Shown: piece after piece, positions 45,332-56,931 of the stretch
Position numbering within the stretch: the stretch's first letter is position 1
Layout: every line of letters starts with the position of its first letter
Assembly (NCBI RefSeq): GCF_005869225.1
Contig: NZ_SWFP01000004.1
Location: forward strand, 186,001-250,000
DNA from: Dyadobacter bucti
Lineage (GTDB): Bacteria; Bacteroidota; Bacteroidia; Cytophagales; Spirosomataceae
Length of the DNA stretch: 64,000 bases
Reading direction: 5' to 3'
Position numbers and translations under genes: made by a program
The notes under the pieces: model-generated
Told to the model about the DNA's origin: nothing
The model's database searches: none
What the model saw: the letters and a program-made list of their open reading frames with translations, nothing else

Positions 45332-47149
45332 ATGAAAGTTGCTATAAACTGCTTCAAAATAATAGGTCTGGGCTTTTTGATGCTCACACTTCCGGTATCC
45401 TGCGATACAGACGAGTTCTTGGAAAATGCCAATAAGGCTAATCTCACAGATCAAACGCAATGGGAATCTGAAACCAATGCCGATGTTTTTCTGAATGATG
45501 TATACAGCGAATTACCCAATAAGCTGAACCAAACTGAGACACTGGATTATTTCAGCGACGATTACAACATCAGTCACTATTATACTGCGTCGAACTGGCG
45601 GCAGGGTGTAACACAGATACCATCCAGCAGTACCGACAATCCCTGGGGAGGAACGCAGGGGCCAACTTACGGTTACACCTGGCAGAACTTCTTTGTCAAG
45701 ATCAGGAAAGCCAACACCTTTATCCAGAAACTGACGGAAAACAAAGCCAATTTTTCGGAAGCTTACTTCAACAAACGGATCGACGAAGCCAGGTTTCTCA
45801 GGGCCTTCTTTTACAGCGAGTTTTTTGTGCACGTAGGAGGCCTGCCCATCATTACGGTGCCGCTGGACAGAAATACCATGAGCCCTGCCGAGTTGTTACA
45901 ACCCCGGAAGACCTTCCAGGAAACATTTGACTTTATCGTTACAGAGCTTGATCAGATCGTAAAGGGTGAGTATCTGGCAGTCAAATACAATTTGTCGGAC
46001 CGGGATGCCGGTCGGGCAACCCTGGGAGCTGCATTGGCAGTTAAAGGCTGGATTGAGCTTTTTGGCGCCAGCCCGTTGTTTAACACTGCGACACCCTATC
46101 TGGCCGATCCCGGAAAGTTCGTACATTTCGGTAACTACGATCCTTCGCGCTGGGCAAAAGCTGCCGCTACCAACAAGCAGTTCATTGATAAATACGGCAA
46201 CGGACAGAAATACAACCTGTTTGGCGACCTTAAGAACATTTTCAGGGTCAGCAACGAATACAATGTTGAGGTCATCTGGGACCGGCAGGTTGTTGCCAAT
46301 GTCGGAGGCATGGGGTCGAGCTACGAGCAGCGCGGCGGGCCAACCTACGTATTGGGCGAATATCGTTCGTGGGGGAATTATAATCCCACGCAGGAGCTTG
46401 TCGATCAGTTTGCGATGGCTAACGGAAAAACGATTACCGATCCTGCTTCGGGGTATGACCCGCAAAAACCCTATCTCAACCGCGAGAAAAGGTTTTATGA
46501 CGCTATCGTTCACGACGGGGCTGTTTACAAACAGGACTGGATGCCGCGTGCCGACACGATATACACCCGTATCGACGCAACCTATCCGAATCCTGACCGG
46601 ACCAACCAGATTGATCTGGCCGGGAAAACCGACGTGGGCGATTCGGGATACTATCAGAAAAAACGTCTGAATCCCGACGCAGCGCCAGGAAGCGACGCCA
46701 GCGGACAGAACTATATTTTTTTCCGGTACGCAGAGATCCTGCTGAATTTTGCAGAGGCACAAAACGAAGCAAATGGTCCGGACGCCTCCGTGTATGACGC
46801 CATCAACAAATTGCGGGCACGGTCGGAACTGCCTGCGCTCGCCAGTGGCCTTTCCAAGGATGCCATGAGAGCTGCTATTGCCCGGGAGCGCAGGGTTGAA
46901 CTGTGCTTTGAAGACAAGCGCTTTCTGGATAACAAACGTCTGGCCACCGCAGCCTCCGTAATGAGCAAACCACGTCATAATATGGTGATACGGAATTCGG
47001 TACCTGCCAACAATTCGGGTGTTTGGGTATACAGCATAGAACAGGAGAAAAAATACAATGTGAAATTCGAGCTTAAACAGTATATGAGCCCGATTCCGCA
47101 GAATGTTATCGATCAAAATTCCGGTATCAGACAAAATCCGGGATATTAA
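45332..47149 (+). CDS. SusD/RagB-family lipoprotein (pair 2)
   Basis: A 605-residue lipoprotein with lipobox LPVSC (Cys about 24). SusD features: DTDEFLENANKANLTD, RIDEARFLRAFFYSEFFVHV and GGLPIITVPLDRN, GRATLGAALAVKGWIELFGA, FFRYAEILLNFAEAQNEANG, YDAINKLRARSELP, RRVELCFEDKRFLDNKRL and the final SGIRQNPGY. Fourteen base pairs after its SusC and 13 bp before a terminator-like hairpin, with the HTCS regulator immediately beyond. Confidence 0.95.
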   Translation: MKVAINCFKIIGLGFLMLTLPVSCDTDEFLENANKANLTDQTQWESETNADVFLNDVYSELPNKLNQTETLDYFSDDYNISHYYTASNWRQGVTQIPSSSTDNPWGGTQGPTYGYTWQNFFVKIRKANTFIQKLTENKANFSEAYFNKRIDEARFLRAFFYSEFFVHVGGLPIITVPLDRNTMSPAELLQPRKTFQETFDFIVTELDQIVKGEYLAVKYNLSDRDAGRATLGAALAVKGWIELFGASPLFNTATPYLADPGKFVHFGNYDPSRWAKAAATNKQFIDKYGNGQKYNLFGDLKNIFRVSNEYNVEVIWDRQVVANVGGMGSSYEQRGGPTYVLGEYRSWGNYNPTQELVDQFAMANGKTITDPASGYDPQKPYLNREKRFYDAIVHDGAVYKQDWMPRADTIYTRIDATYPNPDRTNQIDLAGKTDVGDSGYYQKKRLNPDAAPGSDASGQNYIFFRYAEILLNFAEAQNEANGPDASVYDAINKLRARSELPALASGLSKDAMRAAIARERRVELCFEDKRFLDNKRLATAASVMSKPRHNMVIRNSVPANNSGVWVYSIEQEKKYNVKFELKQYMSPIPQNVIDQNSGIRQNPGY

Positions 47150-47161
47150 TCGCGGCGGGCG

Positions 47162-47196
47162 AACCGGAGGCTTGCAGTAAGCAGGCCTCCGGTTTG
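47162..47196 (+). terminator. Terminator-like hairpin
   Basis: AACCGGAGGC..TTGC pairs with GCA..GCCTCCGGTT (47162-47175 with 47181-47194, one bulge), 13 bp after susD. The T-run is short, so termination may be partial. The TTG at 47194 lies in its right arm and is unlikely to be the HTCS start. Confidence 0.65.
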
Positions 47197-47223
47197 TCAA
47201 TTTATTTACCGAAATTGAGTCCC

Positions 47224-50200
47224 ATGGGAAATGAAGGGAATTTTAACAGCAAAACGGCATACCGAGCGATTCCAGCAATTCGGGCGGCGATTGTTTGCCT
47301 CTGTTTTTTATCAAACGCATGGGGGCAGTCAGCCAAGCTGTTCAGCGTTGAAAATGGGCTGTCAAGCAGCATGGTCACTGACATTCATCAGGATAGAAGT
47401 GGTTTTATATGGGTTGCTACGGAAGACGGACTGAACCGTTTTGACGGGATAAAATTTACGGTTTACCGGCAGGATAAAGCTAATAATGAAGGTATGTCCA
47501 GTAATTTCATTCATGTGCTCTTTGAGGATGATGCAGGAAAAATGTACACCGGATCACTCCATGGGCTGCAATGCTATGACGAGGCGACGGACTCTTTCCG
47601 GACCATACCGCTTATGATCGGCCAAAACAAAATTGCCAATGTTCGGGTACTCGCAATGTGTCAGCGCAGGAACGGCGATATTTTGATAGGCACTTCCGGG
47701 CACGGCATATTCAGGATAGAGCGCAATGGCCCCGAACTTTATGCAAAACCGCTGCCCTTGAAGGTTCCCAGCAATCTCATCATTCAGCTTTTTGAAGATA
47801 GTGAACGCAATCTTTGGGTGTCAACCGAGGACCAGGGATTGCATCGGTTTACGGATGCATCTTTAAAATCCAGTAAGGCCTACTTCGTCTCCAAAAAAAT
47901 CCAGAACAATATTATCACGAGCTTATGCCAGGACAAATACGGTCGTGTCTTTGCCGGCAATATGGTAAGTGGTCTCTACCGGTACAACGCTGCCGGCGAT
48001 GCTTTTCAAAACGTGCCGCACGTAGGAGAAGGTAATCTTCAGATAGCCGATCTGAAAGTCAATGACAACGGGCAGATCCTGATCGGGACCCGGGGGAAAG
48101 GAGTGAAATATTTCGACTCCGGCTCGGGCAAAATCCTCGATATGAACCATAATGTCGACACTTTTGATTTTGCAAAATCAAAAGTATTCTCGATTTGTGA
48201 AGATAACTCGGGTAATACCTGGCTGGGTATTTATCAGAAAGGTTTAGTGCTGCTGGGCGTGAACACAAACCGATTTGGCTATATGGGTTACAGGTCGGCA
48301 AGTAAAAATTTAATTGGTTCAAGTGCCGTGAAAGCATTGTTTGAGGATAGCAACTGTACAATCTGGGTTGGGACGGACAATGATGGCCTGTATGCATTGC
48401 CGCACGGAGGTAAATCAAGTATTCATTATCAAAAGGGTGACGACAATCCTTTTGCACCGGAGAATGTGATGACTGTTTTTGAAGATTCCGAAAAAAATCT
48501 TTGGACAGGCTCGTATCTCAGCGGCTTATCAAAACTGGATCGTAAAACAGGGAAATTCACTTATTCCGATAAATTATCAGACAAGAATGGCGACAACGTA
48601 CAGCGGGTTTTCGATATCAGGGAAGATTCAGAGAAAAGACTCTGGATCGCCACGATGGGTTCGGGTATTTTTTGCAAGGATCTCCGAACGGGAGCAGTTG
48701 AGCATTTCGATGCCTTACCGGGGAGAATCAGCCTCCCCAAAGAGAATTTTCTTCCCAATAGCTGGGTTAACTGCTTGTTGATTGCCAAAGACAACAAGTT
48801 ATTCATCGGCACTTTTAACGGATTAGCCTGCCTGGATCTGGACACTAAAAACTTCGTATCTACATTCGGGGCAAACAGCCTTTTAAAGGGAGTGGTAATT
48901 TATTCGCTGTTTGATGATGATAAAGGCAACTTATGGGCAGGAACTTCTCAGGGGTTGAAAAAGATCGACCGGGCCTCGAAAGTGATAACAACCTTTGCCG
49001 TGGGCGACGGCCTGCCTAGCAACCTGATTGGCGCGGTAAGAGGGGATAAGGCCGGAAACCTTTGGCTCAGCACCAACCGGGGCCTGTCGAAAATGGATCT
49101 TGAAACCAATACTTTTGTCAACTTCTACTCAGCCGATGGATTGCAGGGAAATGAATTCAGTCAGGGTGCGTCCATGGTTGCGAGGAATGGAGAGTTCTAT
49201 TTCGGGGGGATTAACGGATTGACCTATTTTAAGCCGGAAGAAATAAAAATGTCCAGCAGGCGCCCGGCGGTCCGCATTGTTGATCTTTACATTCATGATA
49301 AGGCTGTCAAGAAAGGGATGAAATCGGGCGGCTACATGATTGTGGACACAACGGTTAGCAGTGCAAAGGAATTCAATCTGGCCCATCATGACAATTCTTT
49401 CAGCCTTGAATTTTCCACAATGGATTTCATCGACGCGGAACGTGTTTCTTATATGTACGCTATCAATGACAATGACTGGACAGTTCTGCGAGCGGGAACC
49501 AACCGATTGACATTTGACAACCTGGCCCCCGGTGCGTATCACTTTCGGCTGAAAGCAAAGTCCAGCAAAACGGACTCAGAAGAAACAAGGGTGACGATCA
49601 TCATACATCCGGCCTGGTATTTTTCTTTTTGGGCGTGGTTTGCTTACGGCCTGTTTACGCTTTTCGCCGCTGCTTATATTTTCAAAACGTTTAAAAACAG
49701 GCGGTTGGCTAAAAAAGAAGCGTTGGCGCATCAGCGACGTGAAGAGGTCAATGAAGCGAAGCTTGCATTTTTCATCAACATCGCACATGAGATACGCACA
49801 CCGCTGACCCTGGTGGTCAGCCCGCTTCAAAAACTGTTAAGTCAGGATTACAATGCAGAACGTATGCATCTGTATGAGATCATGGGGCGGAATACAAAGC
49901 GCATATTGGACCTGGTTAATCAGCTGATGGACATCCGGAAAATCGAAAAAGGACAAATGTCCCTGCAATTTTCGACTGTGGAAATGGTAGATTTTACCAA
50001 AGAAATATGTCTGCTATTCGAGGAACAGATTGAAGCGAAAAAAATCGAGTTCCTGGTCGATGCGCCTTCACAAAAGATCTTTGCCCGGGTGGACCCGCTG
50101 AACTTTGATAAGGTTTTGATCAATGTCCTTTCCAATGCATTCAAGTTTACCCCCACAGGTGGCGCGATCCGCGTTGCACTTTCGGTCAGCGATGCAAGGA

Positions 50201-51324
50201 ATAGCAACGGGCAGTCTGCGTTAAGGCTGGCTGTTGAAGACTCGGGGCCCTTCATCGATCGGCATGAAACGGAACGCATCTTCGACTGCTTTTATCAGTC
50301 GGACCACCACCGCGACCATAACAGGTACGGGACGGGCATCGGCCTTCATCTTGTGAAACAATTGGTAGAGCTGCATGGTGGCAAGATCCGGGCTGAAAAT
50401 ATGGCCGACAAAGGATGCAGGTTTGTGATCGAAATGCCGCTTGAAGAGGTAAGCAATTCAGAAATTGATTCCTCGGGGAAAATTTCGTCGGCAGACCATC
50501 TGTTGCATGACATTACGGTACATACCGGGCCGAAAAGTAAGTCCGGGAAAAAAGCAAAACGTCTGGTCGTGGTGGATGATGACAGCGAGATCTGCAATTA
50601 TTTGACAGACGAAATGTCGGGTGAATTCACGGTCTTTGCCTATGCCAACGGCGAAGAAGCATACAAAGCCATTTTGAGGGAAGTTCCCGACTTGATTGTC
50701 ACCGACGTGATGATGCCGGTGATGGACGGTATGACGCTCTGTAAAAAGGTGAAGGCCAATCCATTGGTTAATCATATTCCGGTCATCTTGCTAACTGCGA
50801 AAACGGCGGAATCAACTAATGCGGAAGGCTTGGAAATGGGTGCGGATGCTTACATCACCAAACCCTTCAACGTTCAAATATTATCGAAGACGATCAAGGG
50901 TCTTATCAGGAACAGGCAAATACTGAAAAACAATGACAACGAGCAGCACTACCAGGAAGAATTCATTTCCAAAGTAAATCTCAAGGCTTCGGAAGAAAAG
51001 CTGCTGGAAAAAGTACATCTTCTGATTAACAAACATCTGGCAAATCCCGACTTGAGCGTAGAGATGATCTCTAATGAAATCGGAATCAGCCGGGTGCACC
51101 TGCATCGCAAGCTTAAAGAGCTTACTAATCTGACAACCAGGGATTTGATTCGAAACATCAGGCTGAAGCAAGCCGCGGATCTGATGACCGTGAAGGGGTT
51201 GACGGTTTCGGAGGTGGCTTTTGCGGTAGGGTTTGCCAATGTGAACAGCTTTTCAGTGGCTTTCAAAGAGTTACATGGCGTCTCGCCCACCATGTTTGCG
51301 GACAATTATTTGGAAAAGGCATGA
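47224..51324 (+). CDS. Hybrid two-component sensor/regulator (HTCS)
   Basis: About 1366 residues from the ATG at 47224, one protein with sensor, kinase and DNA-binding regulator. A signal peptide (ends AWGQS) and a long periplasmic region (about 30-795) with many two-component-regulator propeller repeats (QDRSGFIWVATEDGLNRFDG, EDSERNLWVSTEDQGLHRF, EDSEKNLWTGSYLSGLSKL) and a Y_Y_Y domain precede a membrane helix (about 797-822). HisKA motif INIAHEIRTPLTL has His855. The ATPase has LINVLSNAFKF and GTGIGLHLVK, but the G1 box reads DSGPFID, with Phe for the second Gly of DxGxG. The receiver has DLIVTDVMMP with Asp1161 and ITKPF. The AraC-type HTH ends the protein (about 1250-1366). It should activate the neighbouring xylan genes when an oligosaccharide binds. 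Confidence 0.95.
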   Translation: MGNEGNFNSKTAYRAIPAIRAAIVCLCFLSNAWGQSAKLFSVENGLSSSMVTDIHQDRSGFIWVATEDGLNRFDGIKFTVYRQDKANNEGMSSNFIHVLFEDDAGKMYTGSLHGLQCYDEATDSFRTIPLMIGQNKIANVRVLAMCQRRNGDILIGTSGHGIFRIERNGPELYAKPLPLKVPSNLIIQLFEDSERNLWVSTEDQGLHRFTDASLKSSKAYFVSKKIQNNIITSLCQDKYGRVFAGNMVSGLYRYNAAGDAFQNVPHVGEGNLQIADLKVNDNGQILIGTRGKGVKYFDSGSGKILDMNHNVDTFDFAKSKVFSICEDNSGNTWLGIYQKGLVLLGVNTNRFGYMGYRSASKNLIGSSAVKALFEDSNCTIWVGTDNDGLYALPHGGKSSIHYQKGDDNPFAPENVMTVFEDSEKNLWTGSYLSGLSKLDRKTGKFTYSDKLSDKNGDNVQRVFDIREDSEKRLWIATMGSGIFCKDLRTGAVEHFDALPGRISLPKENFLPNSWVNCLLIAKDNKLFIGTFNGLACLDLDTKNFVSTFGANSLLKGVVIYSLFDDDKGNLWAGTSQGLKKIDRASKVITTFAVGDGLPSNLIGAVRGDKAGNLWLSTNRGLSKMDLETNTFVNFYSADGLQGNEFSQGASMVARNGEFYFGGINGLTYFKPEEIKMSSRRPAVRIVDLYIHDKAVKKGMKSGGYMIVDTTVSSAKEFNLAHHDNSFSLEFSTMDFIDAERVSYMYAINDNDWTVLRAGTNRLTFDNLAPGAYHFRLKAKSSKTDSEETRVTIIIHPAWYFSFWAWFAYGLFTLFAAAYIFKTFKNRRLAKKEALAHQRREEVNEAKLAFFINIAHEIRTPLTLVVSPLQKLLSQDYNAERMHLYEIMGRNTKRILDLVNQLMDIRKIEKGQMSLQFSTVEMVDFTKEICLLFEEQIEAKKIEFLVDAPSQKIFARVDPLNFDKVLINVLSNAFKFTPTGGAIRVALSVSDARNSNGQSALRLAVEDSGPFIDRHETERIFDCFYQSDHHRDHNRYGTGIGLHLVKQLVELHGGKIRAENMADKGCRFVIEMPLEEVSNSEIDSSGKISSADHLLHDITVHTGPKSKSGKKAKRLVVVDDDSEICNYLTDEMSGEFTVFAYANGEEAYKAILREVPDLIVTDVMMPVMDGMTLCKKVKANPLVNHIPVILLTAKTAESTNAEGLEMGADAYITKPFNVQILSKTIKGLIRNRQILKNNDNEQHYQEEFISKVNLKASEEKLLEKVHLLINKHLANPDLSVEMISNEIGISRVHLHRKLKELTNLTTRDLIRNIRLKQAADLMTVKGLTVSEVAFAVGFANVNSFSVAFKELHGVSPTMFADNYLEKA

Positions 51325-51351
51325 CCAATTTAAATTTTATATTAAATCTGA

Positions 51352-52407
51352 ATGATGAATCTATCTGGAAAAAAGGTACTGGCCGCGCTATTGTTAACGG
51401 GAGCGGTTATCTGCCAAAGTTTAGGACAAACTATAAAATCCTCTGTAAAGCCACTGGTCACTGACCTGTACACTGCCGATCCGTCGGCGCATGTTTTCAA
51501 TGGCAAAATCTATATTTATCCTTCCCACGACATCGAAGCGAATGTGGCTCAGGACGACGAAGGCGGGCATTTTAATATGCGTGATTACCACGTGTATTCG
51601 ATGGACAAGATTGGGGGTAAAGTGACCGACCACGGCGTAGCGCTCGATCTGAAAGATATTCCCTGGGCTGGCCGACAGCTCTGGGCTCCGGATGCGGCCT
51701 TTAAAAATGGGACTTACTTTCTTTATTTTCCGGCGAAGGATAAAGAGGACGTTTTTCGCATAGGGGTGGCAACGAGCAAGTCGCCGACAGGTCCGTTTAA
51801 GCCGGAACCAAAGCCTATTCCCGGCAGCTACAGTATAGATCCGGCCGTTTTCACTGACAATGACGGCAAGTCCTATATGTATTTCGGAGGCATTTGGGGT
51901 GGCCAATTGCAGCGCTGGCACACCGGAAAATACGACGCAAGCCTGAAAACCGATCTCGGGAAAGGTCGTGAAAATGACCCCGCGTTGAATGCGAAGGTAG
52001 CCCGGATGAAGGACAATATGCTGACATTTGATGAACCACCAAAAGACGTTACGATCCTGGATGAACACGGTAAGTCGCTGCTGGCTAAAGATGCCGGCCG
52101 CCGGTTCTTTGAAGGGGCGTGGATGCACAAGTTTGGCGACAAATACTATTTTTCCTACTCCACAGGAGACACCCATTTCCTGGCTTATGCAGTGGGAAGC
52201 TCGCCCTACGGGCCATTTACTTACAAGGGCATCATTATGAAGCCGGTTTCCGGCTGGACAACCCACCATTCTATCGTTGAATTTGAAGGGAAGTGGTACA
52301 TCTTTTACCATGACGCTGAACTGTCAGGTAAAACACATTTACGGAATATAAAGGTTAGGGAGCTTGTCCGTGAAGCGGACGGCAGCATTAAAACCATCGA
52401 TCCCTGA
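51352..52407 (+). CDS. GH43 glycoside hydrolase (xylosidase/arabinofuranosidase type)
   Basis: A 351-residue exported five-bladed propeller glycosidase with signal peptide (about 1-26, ends QSLGQ); two adjacent ATG codons are possible starts. GH43 triad: general base Asp43 (TADPSAHVF), pKa-modulating Asp163 (YSIDPAVF), general acid Glu254 (RRFFEGAWMHK). The GAPYVYLYF-type signature appears as GTYFLYFPAK. GH43 enzymes remove arabinose or xylose from arabinoxylan or act as beta-xylosidase. Starts 28 bp after the HTCS and precedes the esterase and xylanase genes. Exact specificity is unknown. Confidence 0.92.
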   Translation: MMNLSGKKVLAALLLTGAVICQSLGQTIKSSVKPLVTDLYTADPSAHVFNGKIYIYPSHDIEANVAQDDEGGHFNMRDYHVYSMDKIGGKVTDHGVALDLKDIPWAGRQLWAPDAAFKNGTYFLYFPAKDKEDVFRIGVATSKSPTGPFKPEPKPIPGSYSIDPAVFTDNDGKSYMYFGGIWGGQLQRWHTGKYDASLKTDLGKGRENDPALNAKVARMKDNMLTFDEPPKDVTILDEHGKSLLAKDAGRRFFEGAWMHKFGDKYYFSYSTGDTHFLAYAVGSSPYGPFTYKGIIMKPVSGWTTHHSIVEFEGKWYIFYHDAELSGKTHLRNIKVRELVREADGSIKTIDP

Positions 52408-52434
52408 CCGCACTGCGAATGTGTTATCATGTGT

Positions 52435-52459
52435 CAGGCCGGCTTTCATGAAAGGCCTG
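52435..52459. repeat. Inverted repeat between GH43 and esterase genes
   Basis: CAGGCC (52435-52440) pairs with GGCCTG (52454-52459); the loop TTTCATGAAA is also self-complementary. No T-run, so probably an mRNA hairpin rather than a terminator. Confidence 0.4.
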
Positions 52460-52514
52460 AAATCCGGAGACACTTTCACAGCTCTCTGCGCGACTTGCTG
52501 TTATCCTACCATAA

Positions 52515-54470
<1,956 letters not shown>

Positions 54471-54502
54471 CATTCTTCCATTCACAGATTTTGATTAAAT
54501 AC

Positions 54503-55591
54503 ATGAAGAAATCAGCTGATATCCAGGTCTTTATTATCGGTATTTGCCTTTTTACGGTTTTGTTCAGTTCCACAGCGGTGCGTGCACAAAAGACCCTAAA
54601 AGAAGCATACAAAAATTACTTTCCTGTTGGCGTAGCGGTGGCCCCCAGGAATCTGACAGGCCGGGAGGCGGAGCTGATCGTAAAACAATTCAGTAGCGTA
54701 ACCCCGGAAAATGCGATGAAGATGGGGCCGATCCACCCGGAGCCGGACCGGTACAACTGGCAGGATGCAGATGCAATTGTAGCATTTGCCCAGAAGAATG
54801 GTATGAAAGTGCGCGGGCATACCTTATGCTGGCACAATCAAACGCCCCGATGGTTTTTTACCGGCGATGATGGAAAACAGGTAACCCGGGAAGTACTGCT
54901 TGAACGGCTCAGGCAACATATCAATGATGTAGTAGGTCGCTACAAAGGCAGAATTTATGCCTGGGACGTTGTTAATGAAGCAGTGCCGGACACAGGTTCG
55001 GGAATATACAGGCAGTCCAAATTCTATGAGATCATCGGAGAAGATTATATTGAAAAGGCATTTGAATATGCCCATGCTGCCGATCGGGATGCCCAGTTGT
55101 TTTACAACGATTACAATACCGAAAGCGCCGCAAAAAGAGAGAAGATCATTCAGCTGTTAAAAAAGCTGAAGGCGAAAAATATCCCTGTACATGGCGTAGG
55201 GTTACAGGGGCATTGGTCGATAGACGAGCCTACTGCCAGTGAGCTGGAAAAATCGATCCAGGCGTTCTCGAGCCTTGGCCTCGTGGTCCAGATCACCGAG
55301 CTGGACGTTTCTGTTTATCCCAAGGAACACGAACGGCGGGAGAGAAAATCATCGGATAACGGTGTTCTGACGCCGGACATGGTCACGAAACAGGCTGCTC
55401 AGTACAAAATGTTATTCGATATTTTCAGAAAATACAAGCAAGATCTGACTGGTGTCACTTTCTGGAATGTTTCCGACAGATCCAGCTGGCTCGACAATTT
55501 TCCCGTGCCGGGGCGGAAGGATTATCCATTGCTATTTGATCAGAATTATGAACCCAAGCCAGCGTTTGACGGAGTAGTAAACTTTGAATGA
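54503..55591 (+). CDS. GH10 endo-1,4-beta-xylanase
   Basis: About 362 residues from the ATG at 54503; TTG at 54491 would add four residues. Signal peptide about 1-28 (ends VRAQ). GH10 (beta/alpha)8 barrel: FSSVTPENAMKMGPIHPEP near the start, RGHTLCWHNQTPRW, general acid Glu159 in WDVVNEAV, and nucleophile Glu266 in QITELDVS; GVGLQGHW and FWNVSDRSSW are also typical. It cuts the xylan backbone between xylose units, making the oligosaccharides taken up by SusCD. Last gene of the xylan region before a change in function. Confidence 0.95.
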   Translation: MKKSADIQVFIIGICLFTVLFSSTAVRAQKTLKEAYKNYFPVGVAVAPRNLTGREAELIVKQFSSVTPENAMKMGPIHPEPDRYNWQDADAIVAFAQKNGMKVRGHTLCWHNQTPRWFFTGDDGKQVTREVLLERLRQHINDVVGRYKGRIYAWDVVNEAVPDTGSGIYRQSKFYEIIGEDYIEKAFEYAHAADRDAQLFYNDYNTESAAKREKIIQLLKKLKAKNIPVHGVGLQGHWSIDEPTASELEKSIQAFSSLGLVVQITELDVSVYPKEHERRERKSSDNGVLTPDMVTKQAAQYKMLFDIFRKYKQDLTGVTFWNVSDRSSWLDNFPVPGRKDYPLLFDQNYEPKPAFDGVVNFE

Positions 55592-55926
55592 AAGTGAGCG
55601 TGTTGCGGCATCTCATCAAATAAACATCAATTCGGTCTTCTTTATGTTTAATATGCATGGGGCACGATTTACCCATTTATTAAGATGAGATTGGGGAGTC
55701 ATTATAATGGAATTAGAGCAGATTAAGGGTCACTGTTGGTTACTTTAAAACAAGTAATTATTTTTAGTACTAAATTGAAAAAGTCCTGTACTGTATAAAG
55801 AAAGTGAAGTATTAGGAGCGATTTTTGGAGATTTGCTGGGTTATATTTGTGGTTGCGTAAGTGGCGTCCTCAATTGGAGTTTCAGCCACTGTTGCCATTG
55901 ACCATCTCTATTATCGTAAAATATTA
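55592..55926. other. Intergenic region upstream of exporter operon
   Basis: 335 bp, AT-rich, with the TAnnTTTG element at 55842-55849. No gene or hairpin terminator seen after the xylanase. Confidence 0.5.
55842..55849 (+). promoter_or_regulatory. Candidate -7 promoter element for exporter operon
   Basis: TATATTTG matches TAnnTTTG. It lies 12 bp before the GTG at 55861 and about 78 bp before the ATG at 55927, which favours the ATG as the start. No -33 TTTG at proper distance. Confidence 0.4.
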
Positions 55927-56931
55927 ATGGGTAAAAAATACAAGGCCGAAGTTCCCACCCCATGGCAGCGGCTCATTGCAATGCTTGATGTTGAACGTTC
56001 AACGATCAACTATATCTTCATTTACGCCATTCTGATTGGCTTGATAGGGCTAACCCTTCCGCTGGGTACCACAGCAGTTTTTAACCTGCTTTCCAATGGC
56101 GCATTATACAGTTCCACTTATGTATTGATCGGCGGCGTGCTGATCGGGGTGATGATCGGCGGGGTTTTACTGATCGGCCAGCTTTCGCTTGTGGAGCTGA
56201 TCGAGCAGAAAATATTCACAAAAGCGACGCTGGAATTCGCATACCGTTTTCCCCGGATCAAGAAGTCGGAGCTGGAAGGTGAACATCCACCGGAGCTGGT
56301 GAACCGCTTTTTCGATGTGATCACCATTCAGAAGGGGCTGACGAAACTTCTGGTAGACATTGTGGCGTCAGGTGTGCAGATCGCCCTGTCGGCGATTTTG
56401 CTCTCGTTCTACCACCCTGTTTTTATGGCTTTCGGATTGCTGACGGTTGTAGCTACCATCGTCGTGCTCTTGCTGTATTACAAAAGAGGTGTTCAGACCA
56501 GCATTGAGGAATCGCATTATAAATATGAAGCAGTAGCTTATCTGGAGGAAGTTGCCGCAGACCTTGACAGGTACCGTGGCCAGCCCGACAAACTCAGGCA
56601 GGTCATCGTGAATACCGACCGCATCACGGCCAATTACTTACAGGCAAGAAATGACCATTTCCGAATTCTCAGAAAGTTTTTCGCCAGCTCGGTCATCGTC
56701 AGGACCATGCTGATGGGCGGGCTGCTTTTTCTGGGCTCTTATTATGTTGTACAACGAGAAATGACACTCGGGCAATTTGTTGCAGCGGAGGTGATCATTG
56801 TGCAGATCAGCTACGCACTTGAAAAATTTATGACCAACCTTGATACGATTTTTGATATGGTGACAGGAAGTGAGAAGATTGCCGCAGTCACTGACCTTGA
56901 ATTGGAAGAAAGTGAGGTGCGCCATGGCTAG
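55927..56931 (+). CDS. ABC exporter membrane domain protein lacking the ATPase domain
   Basis: About 334 residues from the ATG at 55927 (GTG at 55861 would add 22). It matches the type I ABC exporter transmembrane domain: membrane helices around FIYAILIGLIGLTLPLG, YVLIGGVLIGVMIGGVLLI, LLVDIVASGVQIALSAILLSF, VFMAFGLLTVVATIVVLLLYY and TMLMGGLLFLGSYYVV, then the usual GQFVAAEVIIVQISYALEKF and GSEKIAAVTDLELEE. In normal exporters the nucleotide-binding domain begins right after this point. Here the frame ends, with no Walker A, signature or Walker B motif. Its stop overlaps the ATG of the HlyD gene by 8 bp, so it is coupled and does not look like a fresh break. It may use an ATPase encoded elsewhere or have a non-transport role. 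Confidence 0.85.
   Translation: MGKKYKAEVPTPWQRLIAMLDVERSTINYIFIYAILIGLIGLTLPLGTTAVFNLLSNGALYSSTYVLIGGVLIGVMIGGVLLIGQLSLVELIEQKIFTKATLEFAYRFPRIKKSELEGEHPPELVNRFFDVITIQKGLTKLLVDIVASGVQIALSAILLSFYHPVFMAFGLLTVVATIVVLLLYYKRGVQTSIEESHYKYEAVAYLEEVAADLDRYRGQPDKLRQVIVNTDRITANYLQARNDHFRILRKFFASSVIVRTMLMGGLLFLGSYYVVQREMTLGQFVAAEVIIVQISYALEKFMTNLDTIFDMVTGSEKIAAVTDLELEESEVRHG

Noticed and set aside
45896..47200. 434-codon minus-strand frame opposite the second SusD
   Set aside because: A long shadow frame of the GC-rich susD coding sequence; its amino acid composition is not protein-like.
56870..56923. Longer N-terminus of the HlyD protein
   Set aside because: Lies wholly within the ABC gene in another frame; the ATG at 56924 fits the family start and an 8-bp overlap.
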